In this document: positions 9,349 through 17,794 of the stretch, one piece after another | Layout: the number at the start of each line of letters is the position of its first letter | Position numbering within the stretch: the first letter of the stretch is position 1 | NCBI GenBank assembly: GCA_035689185.1 | Contig: DASSLY010000023.1 | Coordinates: 1-59,531, forward strand | Origin: DASSLY01 sp035689185 | GTDB lineage: Bacteria > Actinomycetota > Actinomycetes > Actinomycetales > Dermatophilaceae | Length of the DNA: 59,531 bases | Direction of reading: 5' to 3' | Notes under the pieces: model-generated | Seen by the model: the letters and a program-made list of their open reading frames with translations, nothing else | Told to the model about the DNA's origin: nothing | Database searches by the model: none | Translations under genes and position numbers: made by a program

Positions 9349-10607
9349 AGCGGACAAGAAGAGAGCCCGCGTCTCCCGTCCTCGGGCTGCGAGCAAACGC
9401 TGCCCAGTTCAGCCTTCTCGTGGCCGTCAACGCGCTGGTCGGCGGCATGCTCGGCCAGGAACGCACCGTTGTGCCGCTGCTGGCCACCCAGGAGTTCGGA
9501 CTCGACTCCTACACCGCGGCTCTTGCCTACATCCTGGCCTTCGGCCTGGCCAAGGCGGGCACCAACTACTTCGCCGGGACCTGGTCGGAACGATACGGAC
9601 GAAAGCCCGTACTGGTCGCCGGCTGGCTGCTCGCCCTGCCCGTCCCCTTGCTCCTGATCTGGGCGCCGGAGTGGTGGATCGTGGTCGCCGCGAACGTCCT
9701 GCTCGGCATCAGCCAGGGCCTGACCTGGTCCACCACCGTCATCATGAAGATCGACCTGGTGGGCCCGCGCCGACGAGGTCTGGCCATGGGCCTCAACGAG
9801 TCCGCCGGATATCTCGCCGTCGCCGTCACGGCCGTGCTCACGGGCAACATCGCCGCGCACGCCGGACTCCGACCCGAGCCGTTCCTGCTCGGCGTCGCCT
9901 ACGCCGCCGTCGGCCTCGGCCTTTCCGCCCTGCGAGTCCGTGAGACCCGTTCGTATGCCGACTACGAGGCCGCCGGGCACCCGGACGCCACGGACCTGAC
10001 GGACCGGCACGTCTTCGTCCTGACCAGCTTTCGCGAGCCCGCACTCTCCTCCGCCAGCCAAGCCGGACTGGTCAACAACCTCAACGACGGCCTCGCCTGG
10101 GGCTTGTTCCCGGTCATGTTCACCTCCGGCGGGCTGACCCTCGGGGAGACCGGAGTCCTCGTCGCCGTCTACCCAGCCGTCTGGGGACTGGGGCAACTCG
10201 GCACTGGCGCGCTGTCCGACCGCTGGGGCCGCAAGCACCTCATCACCGGGGGCATGCTCCTGCAAGCCGCCGCTTTGGCGGTCATCGCCCAGGCGAACTC
10301 GCTGATCCCCTGGGCTGCCGCGTCCGTGCTGCTCGGGGCCGGCACGGCAATGGTGTACCCCACCTTGCTGGCCAGCATCGGCGACGTCGCCGGCCCCAAC
10401 TGGAGGGCACGCGCCGTCGGGGTCTACCGGCTTTGGCGCGACCTCGGATTCGCCGTCGGCGCCATCGTCAGCGGGGTCCTCGCGGACATGTTCGGCATTC
10501 GTCAGGCAGTGGGGGTGATCGTGATCGTGACGGCCGCGTCGGGGCTCGTCGTCGCGCTGCGCATGTACGAGACTCATCCGACGAGGCGCCATTCCAAGCC
10601 GGGGTGA
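9345..10607 (+). CDS. MFS transporter
   Basis: A 420-aa major facilitator superfamily protein with about 12 hydrophobic segments. The cytoplasmic loop 2-3 motif is present as GTWSERYGRKPVLV and repeated in the second half as GALSDRWGRKHLI. The GTG start overlaps the stop of the MBL-rhodanese gene, so it is translationally coupled. Last gene of the sulfur/metalloid-like operon; export of a methylated or sulfur-containing product is a reasonable guess, not shown by the sequence. Confidence 0.88.
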   Translation: MKRTRREPASPVLGLRANAAQFSLLVAVNALVGGMLGQERTVVPLLATQEFGLDSYTAALAYILAFGLAKAGTNYFAGTWSERYGRKPVLVAGWLLALPVPLLLIWAPEWWIVVAANVLLGISQGLTWSTTVIMKIDLVGPRRRGLAMGLNESAGYLAVAVTAVLTGNIAAHAGLRPEPFLLGVAYAAVGLGLSALRVRETRSYADYEAAGHPDATDLTDRHVFVLTSFREPALSSASQAGLVNNLNDGLAWGLFPVMFTSGGLTLGETGVLVAVYPAVWGLGQLGTGALSDRWGRKHLITGGMLLQAAALAVIAQANSLIPWAAASVLLGAGTAMVYPTLLASIGDVAGPNWRARAVGVYRLWRDLGFAVGAIVSGVLADMFGIRQAVGVIVIVTAASGLVVALRMYETHPTRRHSKPG

Positions 10608-10707
10608 TCTCGCCGCAGTGGCGCGGCCGGCCCGGCCGGCGGGACGTCGCGTCGCGCCGCGCTCGGCACGGCCAACGTCACGCTGCCACGGCCCGGACGC
10701 GGTCCGG

Positions 10708-11517
10708 TCAGGCGACCCCGGCCTGGGCCAGGACCTCGCGAGCCGCGTCCGCGGTCACCCGCGCCGCAACCTCCACACCCCGGGCCACCAGCTCGTCGGA
10801 GATCACCTCCACCGCCATCACGGCGGGGGTCACCCCGTGCGCGACGAGTGCCCGCACCAAGCCGGCCGTGTCGCCGTAACCCTGCCCTGGCGGTAGCCGG
10901 TGGCCCAGCGACTCGGCCCGCGGCGGCTGCATCGGCTCGGCCAGCACGTCGCACAGCTGCACCGACACGATTCGCTGCGCCGGCACGCCGTCGAGGTCGG
11001 CCGCCGTCTGTCCAGCGCGCGCCCAGTGCCAGCCGTCGACGATCAGGGTGGCGTTCGGGACGCCTTGCACGATCCGCCAGGCGGTCACGAGGTCCGGCAC
11101 GCCGCTGTAGGGCATGAACTCCAGCGCGACGCTCAGATCGGGCCCGGCCCGCTCACAGAGCGCCGCGAACGCCTCGACCATGGTGTCGGCTGGCAGCCTC
11201 TCCAACAGGCCGGCGTTGAGGTGGCGGACGCCGAACGCTCTCGCCATGTGGAAGACGGTCCGCTCCTTGTCCTGCTGCGCCTCGTCGCGGTCGGCGGGTG
11301 TGCCCCAGCCGGTGAGGTACTCCACCTCCAGGATCCGCACGCCGTGGCGCTGGGCGACGGCGAGCATCGTGGCGTCGTCCAGGCCGGCATCCCAGTAGTT
11401 CTCGGCTCGCAGCCCGATGCCGTCGTACCCGGCGGCAGCGGCGGCGCGCACGCGGTCCTCGAACCCGACCTGGGTGCCGAGCGTGTAGCTACTGACTACG
11501 AGCGGGGCGTCGATCAT
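10708..11517 (-). CDS. sugar phosphate isomerase/epimerase-like TIM barrel
   Basis: A 269-aa xylose-isomerase-like TIM barrel. Family features are the opening SSYTLGTQVGFEDRVRAAAAA, the metal-ligand candidates in ALEFMPY, IVDGWHW and AVEVISDE, and the usual length. It lies 82 bp downstream of the flavoprotein gene on the same strand. The substrate is unknown. This family is common in inositol, sugar and aromatic or steroid breakdown clusters. Confidence 0.82.
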   Translation of the reverse strand: MIDAPLVVSSYTLGTQVGFEDRVRAAAAAGYDGIGLRAENYWDAGLDDATMLAVAQRHGVRILEVEYLTGWGTPADRDEAQQDKERTVFHMARAFGVRHLNAGLLERLPADTMVEAFAALCERAGPDLSVALEFMPYSGVPDLVTAWRIVQGVPNATLIVDGWHWARAGQTAADLDGVPAQRIVSVQLCDVLAEPMQPPRAESLGHRLPPGQGYGDTAGLVRALVAHGVTPAVMAVEVISDELVARGVEVAARVTADAAREVLAQAGVA

Positions 11518-11599
11518 GCCCGGCAGTCTCGCGAACTGCGCCCGGTATGCGGCCCGCGTTCCGGTCAGCGGGACCCCGGGTCCGGCCGCCGACAGGCCA

Positions 11600-13354
11600 T
11601 CAGTTGCCGTCGTTCAGGGGGACGGGTGTGACGTTCTCGTACCCGGTGACACCCGCGGCGTGCCGGCCGGCGATGTAGCCGAAGGTCATGGCTGGGCCGA
11701 TGTTGATGCCCCCTGACGGGTAGTGGCCGCCCATCACGTTGGCCTGGTCGCTGCCGGCGGCGTACAGCCCGGCGATGGGCTTGCCTTCGCGGTCGAGCAC
11801 TCGCGAGGCCGGGTCTGTCTTCAGCCCGGCAAAGGTGCCGAAGCTGCCGGGGAGCACCTTGATCGCGTAGAAGGGCCCCTTCTCCAGCGGGGCCAGGGAC
11901 GGGTTCGGCTGGTGCTCGGGGTCGCCGGACCCGCGGTTGAAGGCGCTGACGCCGCGACCGAACTGCGGGTCCTCGCCGCGGGCGGCGTGCGTGTTGAACG
12001 ACGCCACGGTGGCGGTCAGCCCGACCGGGTCGATGCCGCAGTTGCGCGCCAGGTCCGCCAGGGTCCGTCCGCGCTTCAGGTAGCCCGACCGGAGGTAGGG
12101 CCACACCGGCACCGGGAACGGCTTCGACATACCGAACGGATAGCGCCGCTGGAAGGCGTGGTCGCAGATCAGCCAGGCCGCCACCTCCTGGCCGTCCGGG
12201 ACGGAGTCGATCATGGCGGTGGTGAACTGGTAGTAGCCGTCCGCCTCGTTGACGAACCGCTTCCCGTCCGAAAGGACAGCGATGAGGCCGGGCTTGCCCC
12301 GGTCGACGATGTGCGGGTACGTGCCGACCCGGCCACTGCGGTACGGCACCAGCGACACCGGACACCATGCCGCCGGGGACGCCAGCGACGTGTCGAACAC
12401 CCCGCTCACGGACTGACCCAGCGATATCCCGTCGCCGGTCGTCTCCGGCGGCGCGAGGGTCCAGTGCTCCTTGCCCGTCGGGGTCCGCGGGAACAGCTCG
12501 CGGCGACGGTCCACGTCGTGGGGAAAGCCGCCCGCCGCCAGGAGGACGCCGCGCCGCGCGCGGACGGTGACCTCTCCCTCCGGGCCGGCCAGCACCGCGC
12601 CCGTCACGGCGCCCTCCTCGGCCAGCAGCCGGGTGGCCGGCGCGTTCAGCAGGAAGCGCACACCCAGGTCGTCCGCCGACATGGCGAGCCGTGCGATCAG
12701 TGCGGTGCCGTTGACCAGCTGCATGCCCTGCCGGTGCGTGACCAGGTCGAGCAGGTGTAAGCCCACCCGCCAGCCGGCGTGGAAGAAGCCCTTCACCGAG
12801 GTTGTCGCGTGCAGGAACGCCTGCAGGTCCGGGCCGGCCATGATCCCCAGCCCGAGGAACGAGGTCTCGTACAGCTGGCGGCGCAGCTTCGGACGGAGAT
12901 CCTTGCTCACCCGGCGCAGGTTGATCGGCTTGGGCCCAACCGATCGCCCGCCGGTGCCTGCGCCGGGCAGGTCCCCCTGGATGTCGGCGATCCACGTCCC
13001 GGACACGAACTGCACGGCCGTGTGGTTCTCGAAGAAGGCCACCATGTGCCGGGCGTTCTCCAGCAGCGCCTCGACCCGTGCCGCGTCGTAGTTCTCCCCG
13101 AGCGCATGTCTGAGGTAGGTCCTGGGCGCGTCGATGTCCTCGACGATCCCGTCGGCCTGCGAGAGCGGGTTCAGCGGCGCCCACATCCACCCGCCCGACC
13201 AGGACGTCGCCCCTCCCAGCACGGGCGCCTTCTCTGCCACGACCACCGTCAGGCCGTGGTGGGCCGCCGTCACCGCGCCGGCCAGGCCGGCAGCGCCGCC
13301 GCCGACCACCAGCAGGTCACAGTCGAGGTCCGGTGCCCGATCGCTGCGCGCCAT
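11600..13354 (-). CDS. FAD-dependent dehydrogenase, 3-ketosteroid dehydrogenase/fumarate reductase-like
   Basis: A 584-aa flavoprotein. The N-terminal dinucleotide fold is VVGGGAAGLAGAVTAA followed by an acidic turn (VVVAEKAPVLGG). The C-terminal FAD-binding segment is GLYAAGSDQANVMGGHYP then GINIGPAMTFGYIAGRHAA. Overall order fits the fumarate reductase/KstD group, which dehydrogenate or reduce C-C bonds of steroids or acids. The ATG at 13354 has GAAGGG 8 bases upstream; an ATG 75 bases further out lacks one. The partner TIM-barrel gene follows it. The substrate cannot be named. Confidence 0.85.
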   Translation of the reverse strand: MARSDRAPDLDCDLLVVGGGAAGLAGAVTAAHHGLTVVVAEKAPVLGGATSWSGGWMWAPLNPLSQADGIVEDIDAPRTYLRHALGENYDAARVEALLENARHMVAFFENHTAVQFVSGTWIADIQGDLPGAGTGGRSVGPKPINLRRVSKDLRPKLRRQLYETSFLGLGIMAGPDLQAFLHATTSVKGFFHAGWRVGLHLLDLVTHRQGMQLVNGTALIARLAMSADDLGVRFLLNAPATRLLAEEGAVTGAVLAGPEGEVTVRARRGVLLAAGGFPHDVDRRRELFPRTPTGKEHWTLAPPETTGDGISLGQSVSGVFDTSLASPAAWCPVSLVPYRSGRVGTYPHIVDRGKPGLIAVLSDGKRFVNEADGYYQFTTAMIDSVPDGQEVAAWLICDHAFQRRYPFGMSKPFPVPVWPYLRSGYLKRGRTLADLARNCGIDPVGLTATVASFNTHAARGEDPQFGRGVSAFNRGSGDPEHQPNPSLAPLEKGPFYAIKVLPGSFGTFAGLKTDPASRVLDREGKPIAGLYAAGSDQANVMGGHYPSGGINIGPAMTFGYIAGRHAAGVTGYENVTPVPLNDGN

Positions 13355-13470
13355 GACAGCCCTTCGTTCGCCCGACAGACGTGCCGAAAGTAGGCCACGA
13401 CCCGGCGGGGCGCGTCCATCCCGTCCCACTGCCCGGAAATCGCCGGGGAATCGCCGAGAAGTCGCCCGGC

Positions 13471-14094
13471 TCAGCGCTGTGGCCCGGCGCGCCGGCCGGC
13501 CCGGTGCTCACGGATCCGCCAGGCGAGCAGGCCCAGCAGGGCCACAGCGACCGCGATCAGTGCTCCACCGCGGCCGATGGCCGACTCCACGCGCGAGTAG
13601 GAGGCCCCGGCGAGGTAGCCGGCGGTGACGACCACCGCCCCCCAGACCAGGCCACCCGCGGCGTTGTACGCGAGGAACGTGGGGTAGGGCATCCGTGCCG
13701 TCCCGGCGAGGGCGGGCATGACGGCGCGGAAGAAGGCGACCCACCGGCCCAGCAGCACCGCGACCCCGCCCCGCTGGGCGAGGAAGCGCTGGGCATCGGC
13801 CAGACGTTCGCGGCGCTTGTCCAGCACGTGCCACGCGAGGATCCGCGGGCCGAGGTGGCGGCCGACCTCGTAGCCGACGGTGTCGCCGATGATCGCGGCT
13901 GCGACCACGACGCCGAGCACCGCGATGAGGTGGACGTGACCACGGTTCGCTGCGACTCCGCCGAGGATCGCCACGGTCTCACCCGGGATGACGAAGCCGA
14001 GGAACAGCGCGTCTTCGGCAAAGACCACGAGGCTGACCACGACGAGGACGACCGCAGCCGGAGCGTTGAGGACGGCGTCGATGAGTGCGCTCAC
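13471..14094 (-). CDS. DedA family membrane protein
   Basis: A 207-aa DedA/SNARE-associated (VTT) membrane protein. Typical elements are FVIPGETVAILGG near residue 30 and the later GRWVAFFRAVMPALAGTARMPY. Members include undecaprenyl-phosphate translocases (UptA) and proteins for membrane homeostasis. The GTG at 14094 overlaps the stop of the upstream PAP2 gene (GTGA), so the two are translationally coupled. A PAP2 phosphatase with a DedA protein fits lipid-carrier recycling. Confidence 0.87.
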   Translation of the reverse strand: MSALIDAVLNAPAAVVLVVVSLVVFAEDALFLGFVIPGETVAILGGVAANRGHVHLIAVLGVVVAAAIIGDTVGYEVGRHLGPRILAWHVLDKRRERLADAQRFLAQRGGVAVLLGRWVAFFRAVMPALAGTARMPYPTFLAYNAAGGLVWGAVVVTAGYLAGASYSRVESAIGRGGALIAVAVALLGLLAWRIREHRAGRRAGPQR

Positions 14095-14726
14095 GGGCGT
14101 CCCGGCTGCGGCGTGCGCCGGGGGCCGGGTGTCCCGGGGGCTGCGAAGACGGCTCGCGGCCCCGGGAGCCCGCGGAGCCGCCGGGTGAGCCAGGTCAGCG
14201 GTGTCCGTAGGACCAGCCAGCCGCCGACGGCGACGACGGCGCCGAAGATCATGCCGCCGACGACGTCCCAGGGATAGTGGGCGGCGATGTAGACCCGAGA
14301 GAACGCCATCAGCAGCCCGGCGACCAGGGCCACGGCCCCGAGGCGGCGGTGAGCCAGCAGCAGGCCCGCGGCGACGGCTCCCGCGACGACGGCATGGTCG
14401 GAGGGGAAGGAGAAGTCGGTGGTGACGTCGGCCAGGCGCAGCAGCCCGGGGTGGACGGCATACGGCCGGCGTTCCGCGACGAGGCGGCCCAGCGGCTGGT
14501 TCAGGGCGAGCGCCAGGATCGTCGCCACCGCGGCCCACCCGGTTGCGGCCAGGTGGCGCGAGCGGCCGTGCCGGGCGGCGACCAGCCCGGCGAGCAGCAG
14601 TGCCGCGAACACCACGAGGCCGTACTTGGCGAAGGCCAGGACGGCGGAGTGCAGCCATGGCGTGTCACGGGCAAGGTCGTTGACGGCGAGCAACAGCTGG
14701 TCGTCGAGCCGGCGGAGCTGGTTCAT
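14091..14726 (-). CDS. PAP2 family phosphatase
   Basis: A 211-aa membrane phosphatase with about six hydrophobic segments. The three PAP2 motifs appear as ERRPYAVHP (KX6RP-like, imperfect), FSFPSDHAVVAG (PSGH-like, with D for G) and SRVYIAAHYPWDVVGG (SRX5HXXXD). Such proteins dephosphorylate undecaprenyl pyrophosphate or phosphatidyl lipids. AAGGAAG lies upstream of the ATG. It heads an operon with DedA and is divergent from blaI, with a palindrome between them. Confidence 0.87.
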   Translation of the reverse strand: MNQLRRLDDQLLLAVNDLARDTPWLHSAVLAFAKYGLVVFAALLLAGLVAARHGRSRHLAATGWAAVATILALALNQPLGRLVAERRPYAVHPGLLRLADVTTDFSFPSDHAVVAGAVAAGLLLAHRRLGAVALVAGLLMAFSRVYIAAHYPWDVVGGMIFGAVVAVGGWLVLRTPLTWLTRRLRGLPGPRAVFAAPGTPGPRRTPQPGRP

Positions 14727-14827
14727 GGAGACGTTCTTCCTTCGCAGATGGGTGGCACCGGCAGCCGCCGTTCGCCGGCGGCGGGCCGACCGGCTGGGGC
14801 ATGATGGTGATGCGACCTGTTCGGTCG

Positions 14828-14846
14828 TACTACGATCATGATAGTA
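14828..14846. promoter_or_regulatory. BlaI-type operator
   Basis: TACTACGATCATGATAGTA has inverted arms TACTA and TAGTA around a 9-bp centre. It sits 15 bp before the BlaI-family gene and 102 bp before the divergent PAP2 start. BlaI/MecI repressors bind sites of this TACTA/TAGTA-like form. Confidence 0.7.
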
Positions 14847-14861
14847 GAAAGTGGAGCCTGA

Positions 14862-15260
14862 ATGTCCCGAATCCGGCCTCGCGGTCGCGGCGAGCTCGAG
14901 CGCGAGGTGCTTGCCTGTGTGGCCGCGGCTGGTAGCCCGATGTCCGCGAACGAGGTCCTCGTCGAGCTCGGGGACGGCCTGGCCTACACCACGGTGATGA
15001 CCACACTCGCCCGGCTGGAGGGCAAGGGTGTGCTGCGGCGGTCCCTGTCGGGGCGCGCCTACGTGTATGCCGTCGCCGGAGACCCGGGGCAGGTGGAGGC
15101 ATCCTTGGCGGCGCACCGGATGAGGCGCGTCCTGGATTCCCGCGACTCCCGCGGTGATCGTGCCGGCGTGCTGGCGCGGTTCGTGGCCGACCTGACCGCC
15201 GATGACGAGCGGGTGCTGCGGGAACTGCTGGCCGAACCCGGGGAGACGTCGGGCCGATGA
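14862..15260 (+). CDS. BlaI/MecI/CopY family transcriptional repressor
   Basis: A 132-aa winged-helix repressor. The DNA-binding region runs from GELEREVLACVAAAG to TVMTTLARLEGKGVLRR, followed by GRAYVY; a C-terminal dimerisation helix follows. In this family a paired M56 protease triggers cleavage of the repressor. The partner gene overlaps by ATGA. The palindrome upstream suggests autoregulation plus control of the divergent PAP2-DedA pair. Confidence 0.9.
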   Translation: MSRIRPRGRGELEREVLACVAAAGSPMSANEVLVELGDGLAYTTVMTTLARLEGKGVLRRSLSGRAYVYAVAGDPGQVEASLAAHRMRRVLDSRDSRGDRAGVLARFVADLTADDERVLRELLAEPGETSGR

Positions 15261-16192
15261 CTGCCGTCATGGCCGCGCCGGTGCTGGTCAGCGTCGTGCT
15301 GGGCCTGTCCGCCCGCCGGTTGGGCCGTTGGCTGCCCCCCGCGACCGCGGTCCGGGTGTTGAGCCTCTCCTCGCTGGTGACAGCTCTTTCCACCGGCTTC
15401 GTCCTCAGTGTCGCGGCATTCCTCGCGGTGGCGCAGCTTTCCCCGGTGGCCTCGGTGGGCCGCTGGTCGGCCAGTGCGCTGCGGGCCGCCGAGCCGGTCC
15501 CGCTGCTGCTGGGAGCGCTGTCCGGGGCTGCCGCCGCGCTGCTGATAGGTGCCGCCGTCCGCCGGGCTGCCCTGGCGGCACGGGACCTGTTCACCGCTGC
15601 GGCGACCTGCCGCCGCCTCGGCGCCGGCAGCGGGGGACTGGTCGTCGTCGAAGACGACCTGCCGGAGGCCTATGCGCTGCCGGGACTGGGCGGGCGGGTG
15701 GTGGTCTCCACCGCGATGCTGCGGGCCCTGACCGGTCCGGAACGCCGGGCGATGCTCGCGCACGAGGCGGCTCACCTGCGCCACCATCATCACCTGTTCG
15801 TGCAGGCCACCGCGCTGGCGGCGGCAGCCGACCCGCTGCTGCGCCCGTGCGCCGACGTGGTCCGCGCCGGCGTCGAGCGGTGGGCCGACGAGGAGGCAGC
15901 CCGCGTGACCGGTGACCGCTTCCTGGCCGCCCGCGCCGTGGCCCGGGCCAGCCTGGCCCAGCACCAGGCCCGCGCCCGAATGCCCGCTCCGCGCGCGGCG
16001 CTGGGTATGGCGGACTCGGTTGCCGTCGCGCGCGCACGAGCGCTGCTGGGGCCGGCGCCCCCTCCGCGTCGCGCGCTCGCCGCGTCGGTCGCCTCGCTCA
16101 TGCTGGTGGGCGCCGCCGCCGCGGTGACCACGGCGCACGACACCGAGCAGCTGTTCGAGCGCGCCCACTCGGCCTTCACCGCCACCGGCTGA
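15257..16192 (+). CDS. M56 family metallopeptidase (BlaR1-like sensor)
   Basis: A 311-aa membrane protease with four or so hydrophobic segments and a zinc motif HEAAH at residues 169-173. M56 proteins cleave or inactivate BlaI-type repressors. It lacks a C-terminal penicillin-binding sensor domain, so it is not a full beta-lactam receptor; the signal is unknown. It overlaps blaI by 4 bp and the two form an operon. Confidence 0.88.
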   Translation: MTAVMAAPVLVSVVLGLSARRLGRWLPPATAVRVLSLSSLVTALSTGFVLSVAAFLAVAQLSPVASVGRWSASALRAAEPVPLLLGALSGAAAALLIGAAVRRAALAARDLFTAAATCRRLGAGSGGLVVVEDDLPEAYALPGLGGRVVVSTAMLRALTGPERRAMLAHEAAHLRHHHHLFVQATALAAAADPLLRPCADVVRAGVERWADEEAARVTGDRFLAARAVARASLAQHQARARMPAPRAALGMADSVAVARARALLGPAPPPRRALAASVASLMLVGAAAAVTTAHDTEQLFERAHSAFTATG

Positions 16193-16306
16193 CCGGGGCC
16201 GGCTCCCGGGTAACATGGGGGCCGCCGCGCGTGAGCACCCAAGATGGCGCGGCCGGCACGGCCCGCCGTCGCATCCTGCCTCGCACCCGCTCGAACCGGG
16301 GAGTCC

Positions 16307-17794
16307 ATGCGCGTGACCACCGCCCGACCTGCTGCCGTGATCGTCCTTGCCGCGGGCGAAGGCACCCGGATGCGCTCGGCGACTCCGAAGGTGCTGCACT
16401 CGATCGGTGGCCGCAGCCTCATCGGCCACGCGATGCACGCCGCCCGAGGGGTGCAGCCGGAGCACCTGGTCGTGGTCGTCCGGCACGAGCGAGACCGGGT
16501 GGCACAGCACGTCGCCGCCACCGACCCGCTGGTCCTGGTCGTCGACCAGGACGAGATCAAGGGCACCGGTCGTGCGGTCGAGTGCGCGCTTGCCGCGCTG
16601 CCGCCCGACCTGGCCGGGACGGTGCTGGTGACCTACGGCGACGTCCCGCTGCTGACCGGACAGACCCTGGCGGAGCTGTTGGACGCCCACGCCAGCAGCG
16701 GCGCCGCAGTGACCGTCATCACCGCGAAGCTCGCCGACCCCACCGGATACGGCCGGGTCCTGCGCGACCCGGACGGGGGGGTGAGCGGCATCGTCGAGCA
16801 CAAGGACGCCACCCCGGAGCAGCTCGAGCTGACGGAGGTGAACTCCGGGCTCTACGCCTTCGACCTGGCCCACCTGCGGACCGTCCTGGCCCAGGTGGGC
16901 ACCGACAACGCCCAGGCCGAGAAGTACCTCACCGACGTCGTCGCGCTGACCCGCGCGACCGGCCGAGGCGTCGCGGCATACGTGGTCGCCGATCTGTGGC
17001 AGACCGAGGGGGTCAACGACCGGGTGCAGCTGGCTCGCCTCGGCGCCGAGCTGAACCGGCGCACCGTTGAGCACTGGATGCGTCAGGGGGTCACGGTCAT
17101 CGACCCGGCGACCACGTGGATCGATGCGGACGTCAGCCTGGGTCGCGACGTCACCATCCACCCGCAGACCCAGCTGCACGGCGCTTGCACGATCGGCGAC
17201 GACGTCACCCTGGGTCCGGACACCACCCTGACCGATGTCGAGATCGCCGCCGGCGCCAGCGTCGTGCGCACCCACGGGTCGCTGGCGGTGATCGGGCCGG
17301 GGGCCAGCGTCGGCCCGTACGCGTACCTGCGGCCGGGCACCGACCTTGGCGCCGACGGCAGGATCGGCACCTTCGTCGAGACCAAGAACGCCCGCATCGG
17401 GGTCGGCTCCAAGGTCCCGCACCTGTCCTACGTCGGCGACGCGACCATCGGCGCAGGCACCAACATCGGCGCGGCGAGCGTGTTCGCCAACTACGACGGT
17501 GTCCGCAAGCACCACACGACGGTCGGGGACCACTGCCGGATGGGCAGCGACACCATGTATGTCGCACCCGTCACCGTCGGTGACGGCGCCGCCAGCGGCG
17601 CCGGGTCGGTCATCCGCAAGGACGTCCCCCCCGGAGCGCTGGCGATCAACGTGGCGCCCCAGCGCAACATCGAAGGCTGGGTCCTGGCCAATCGAGCGGG
17701 GACCGCGGCCGCCGAGGCGGCGGCGCGGGCGCTGGGCCGGGACGCCGGTGCAGCCGGCACGGATGACGTCATCGCGGGAGAGGGACGCTCGTGA
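16307..17794 (+). CDS. glmU: bifunctional UDP-GlcNAc pyrophosphorylase/GlcN-1-P acetyltransferase
   Basis: A 495-aa GlmU, making UDP-GlcNAc for peptidoglycan and other glycans in the cytosol. The uridyltransferase domain starts with LAAGEGTRMRSATPKVLH. The C-terminal half is a left-handed beta-helix of hexapeptide repeats with the acetyltransferase segment GAGTNIGAASVFANYDGVRK. The ATG at 16307 follows GGGGAG by 6 bases; a longer reading frame exists but has no good ribosome binding site. It is coupled to prs by GTGA. A promoter with -10 TAACAT near 16210 is possible. Confidence 0.97.
   Translation: MRVTTARPAAVIVLAAGEGTRMRSATPKVLHSIGGRSLIGHAMHAARGVQPEHLVVVVRHERDRVAQHVAATDPLVLVVDQDEIKGTGRAVECALAALPPDLAGTVLVTYGDVPLLTGQTLAELLDAHASSGAAVTVITAKLADPTGYGRVLRDPDGGVSGIVEHKDATPEQLELTEVNSGLYAFDLAHLRTVLAQVGTDNAQAEKYLTDVVALTRATGRGVAAYVVADLWQTEGVNDRVQLARLGAELNRRTVEHWMRQGVTVIDPATTWIDADVSLGRDVTIHPQTQLHGACTIGDDVTLGPDTTLTDVEIAAGASVVRTHGSLAVIGPGASVGPYAYLRPGTDLGADGRIGTFVETKNARIGVGSKVPHLSYVGDATIGAGTNIGAASVFANYDGVRKHHTTVGDHCRMGSDTMYVAPVTVGDGAASGAGSVIRKDVPPGALAINVAPQRNIEGWVLANRAGTAAAEAAARALGRDAGAAGTDDVIAGEGRS

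Noticed and set aside
14862..16192. Beta-lactam resistance regulator pair
   Set aside because: The M56 protein has no penicillin-binding sensor domain and no beta-lactamase gene is nearby.
15059..17533. Long minus-strand reading frame opposite blaI, M56 and glmU
   Set aside because: Shadow of real genes in GC-rich DNA; its protein is low-complexity (Arg, Gly, Asp, His) and matches no family, while the plus strand encodes clear families.
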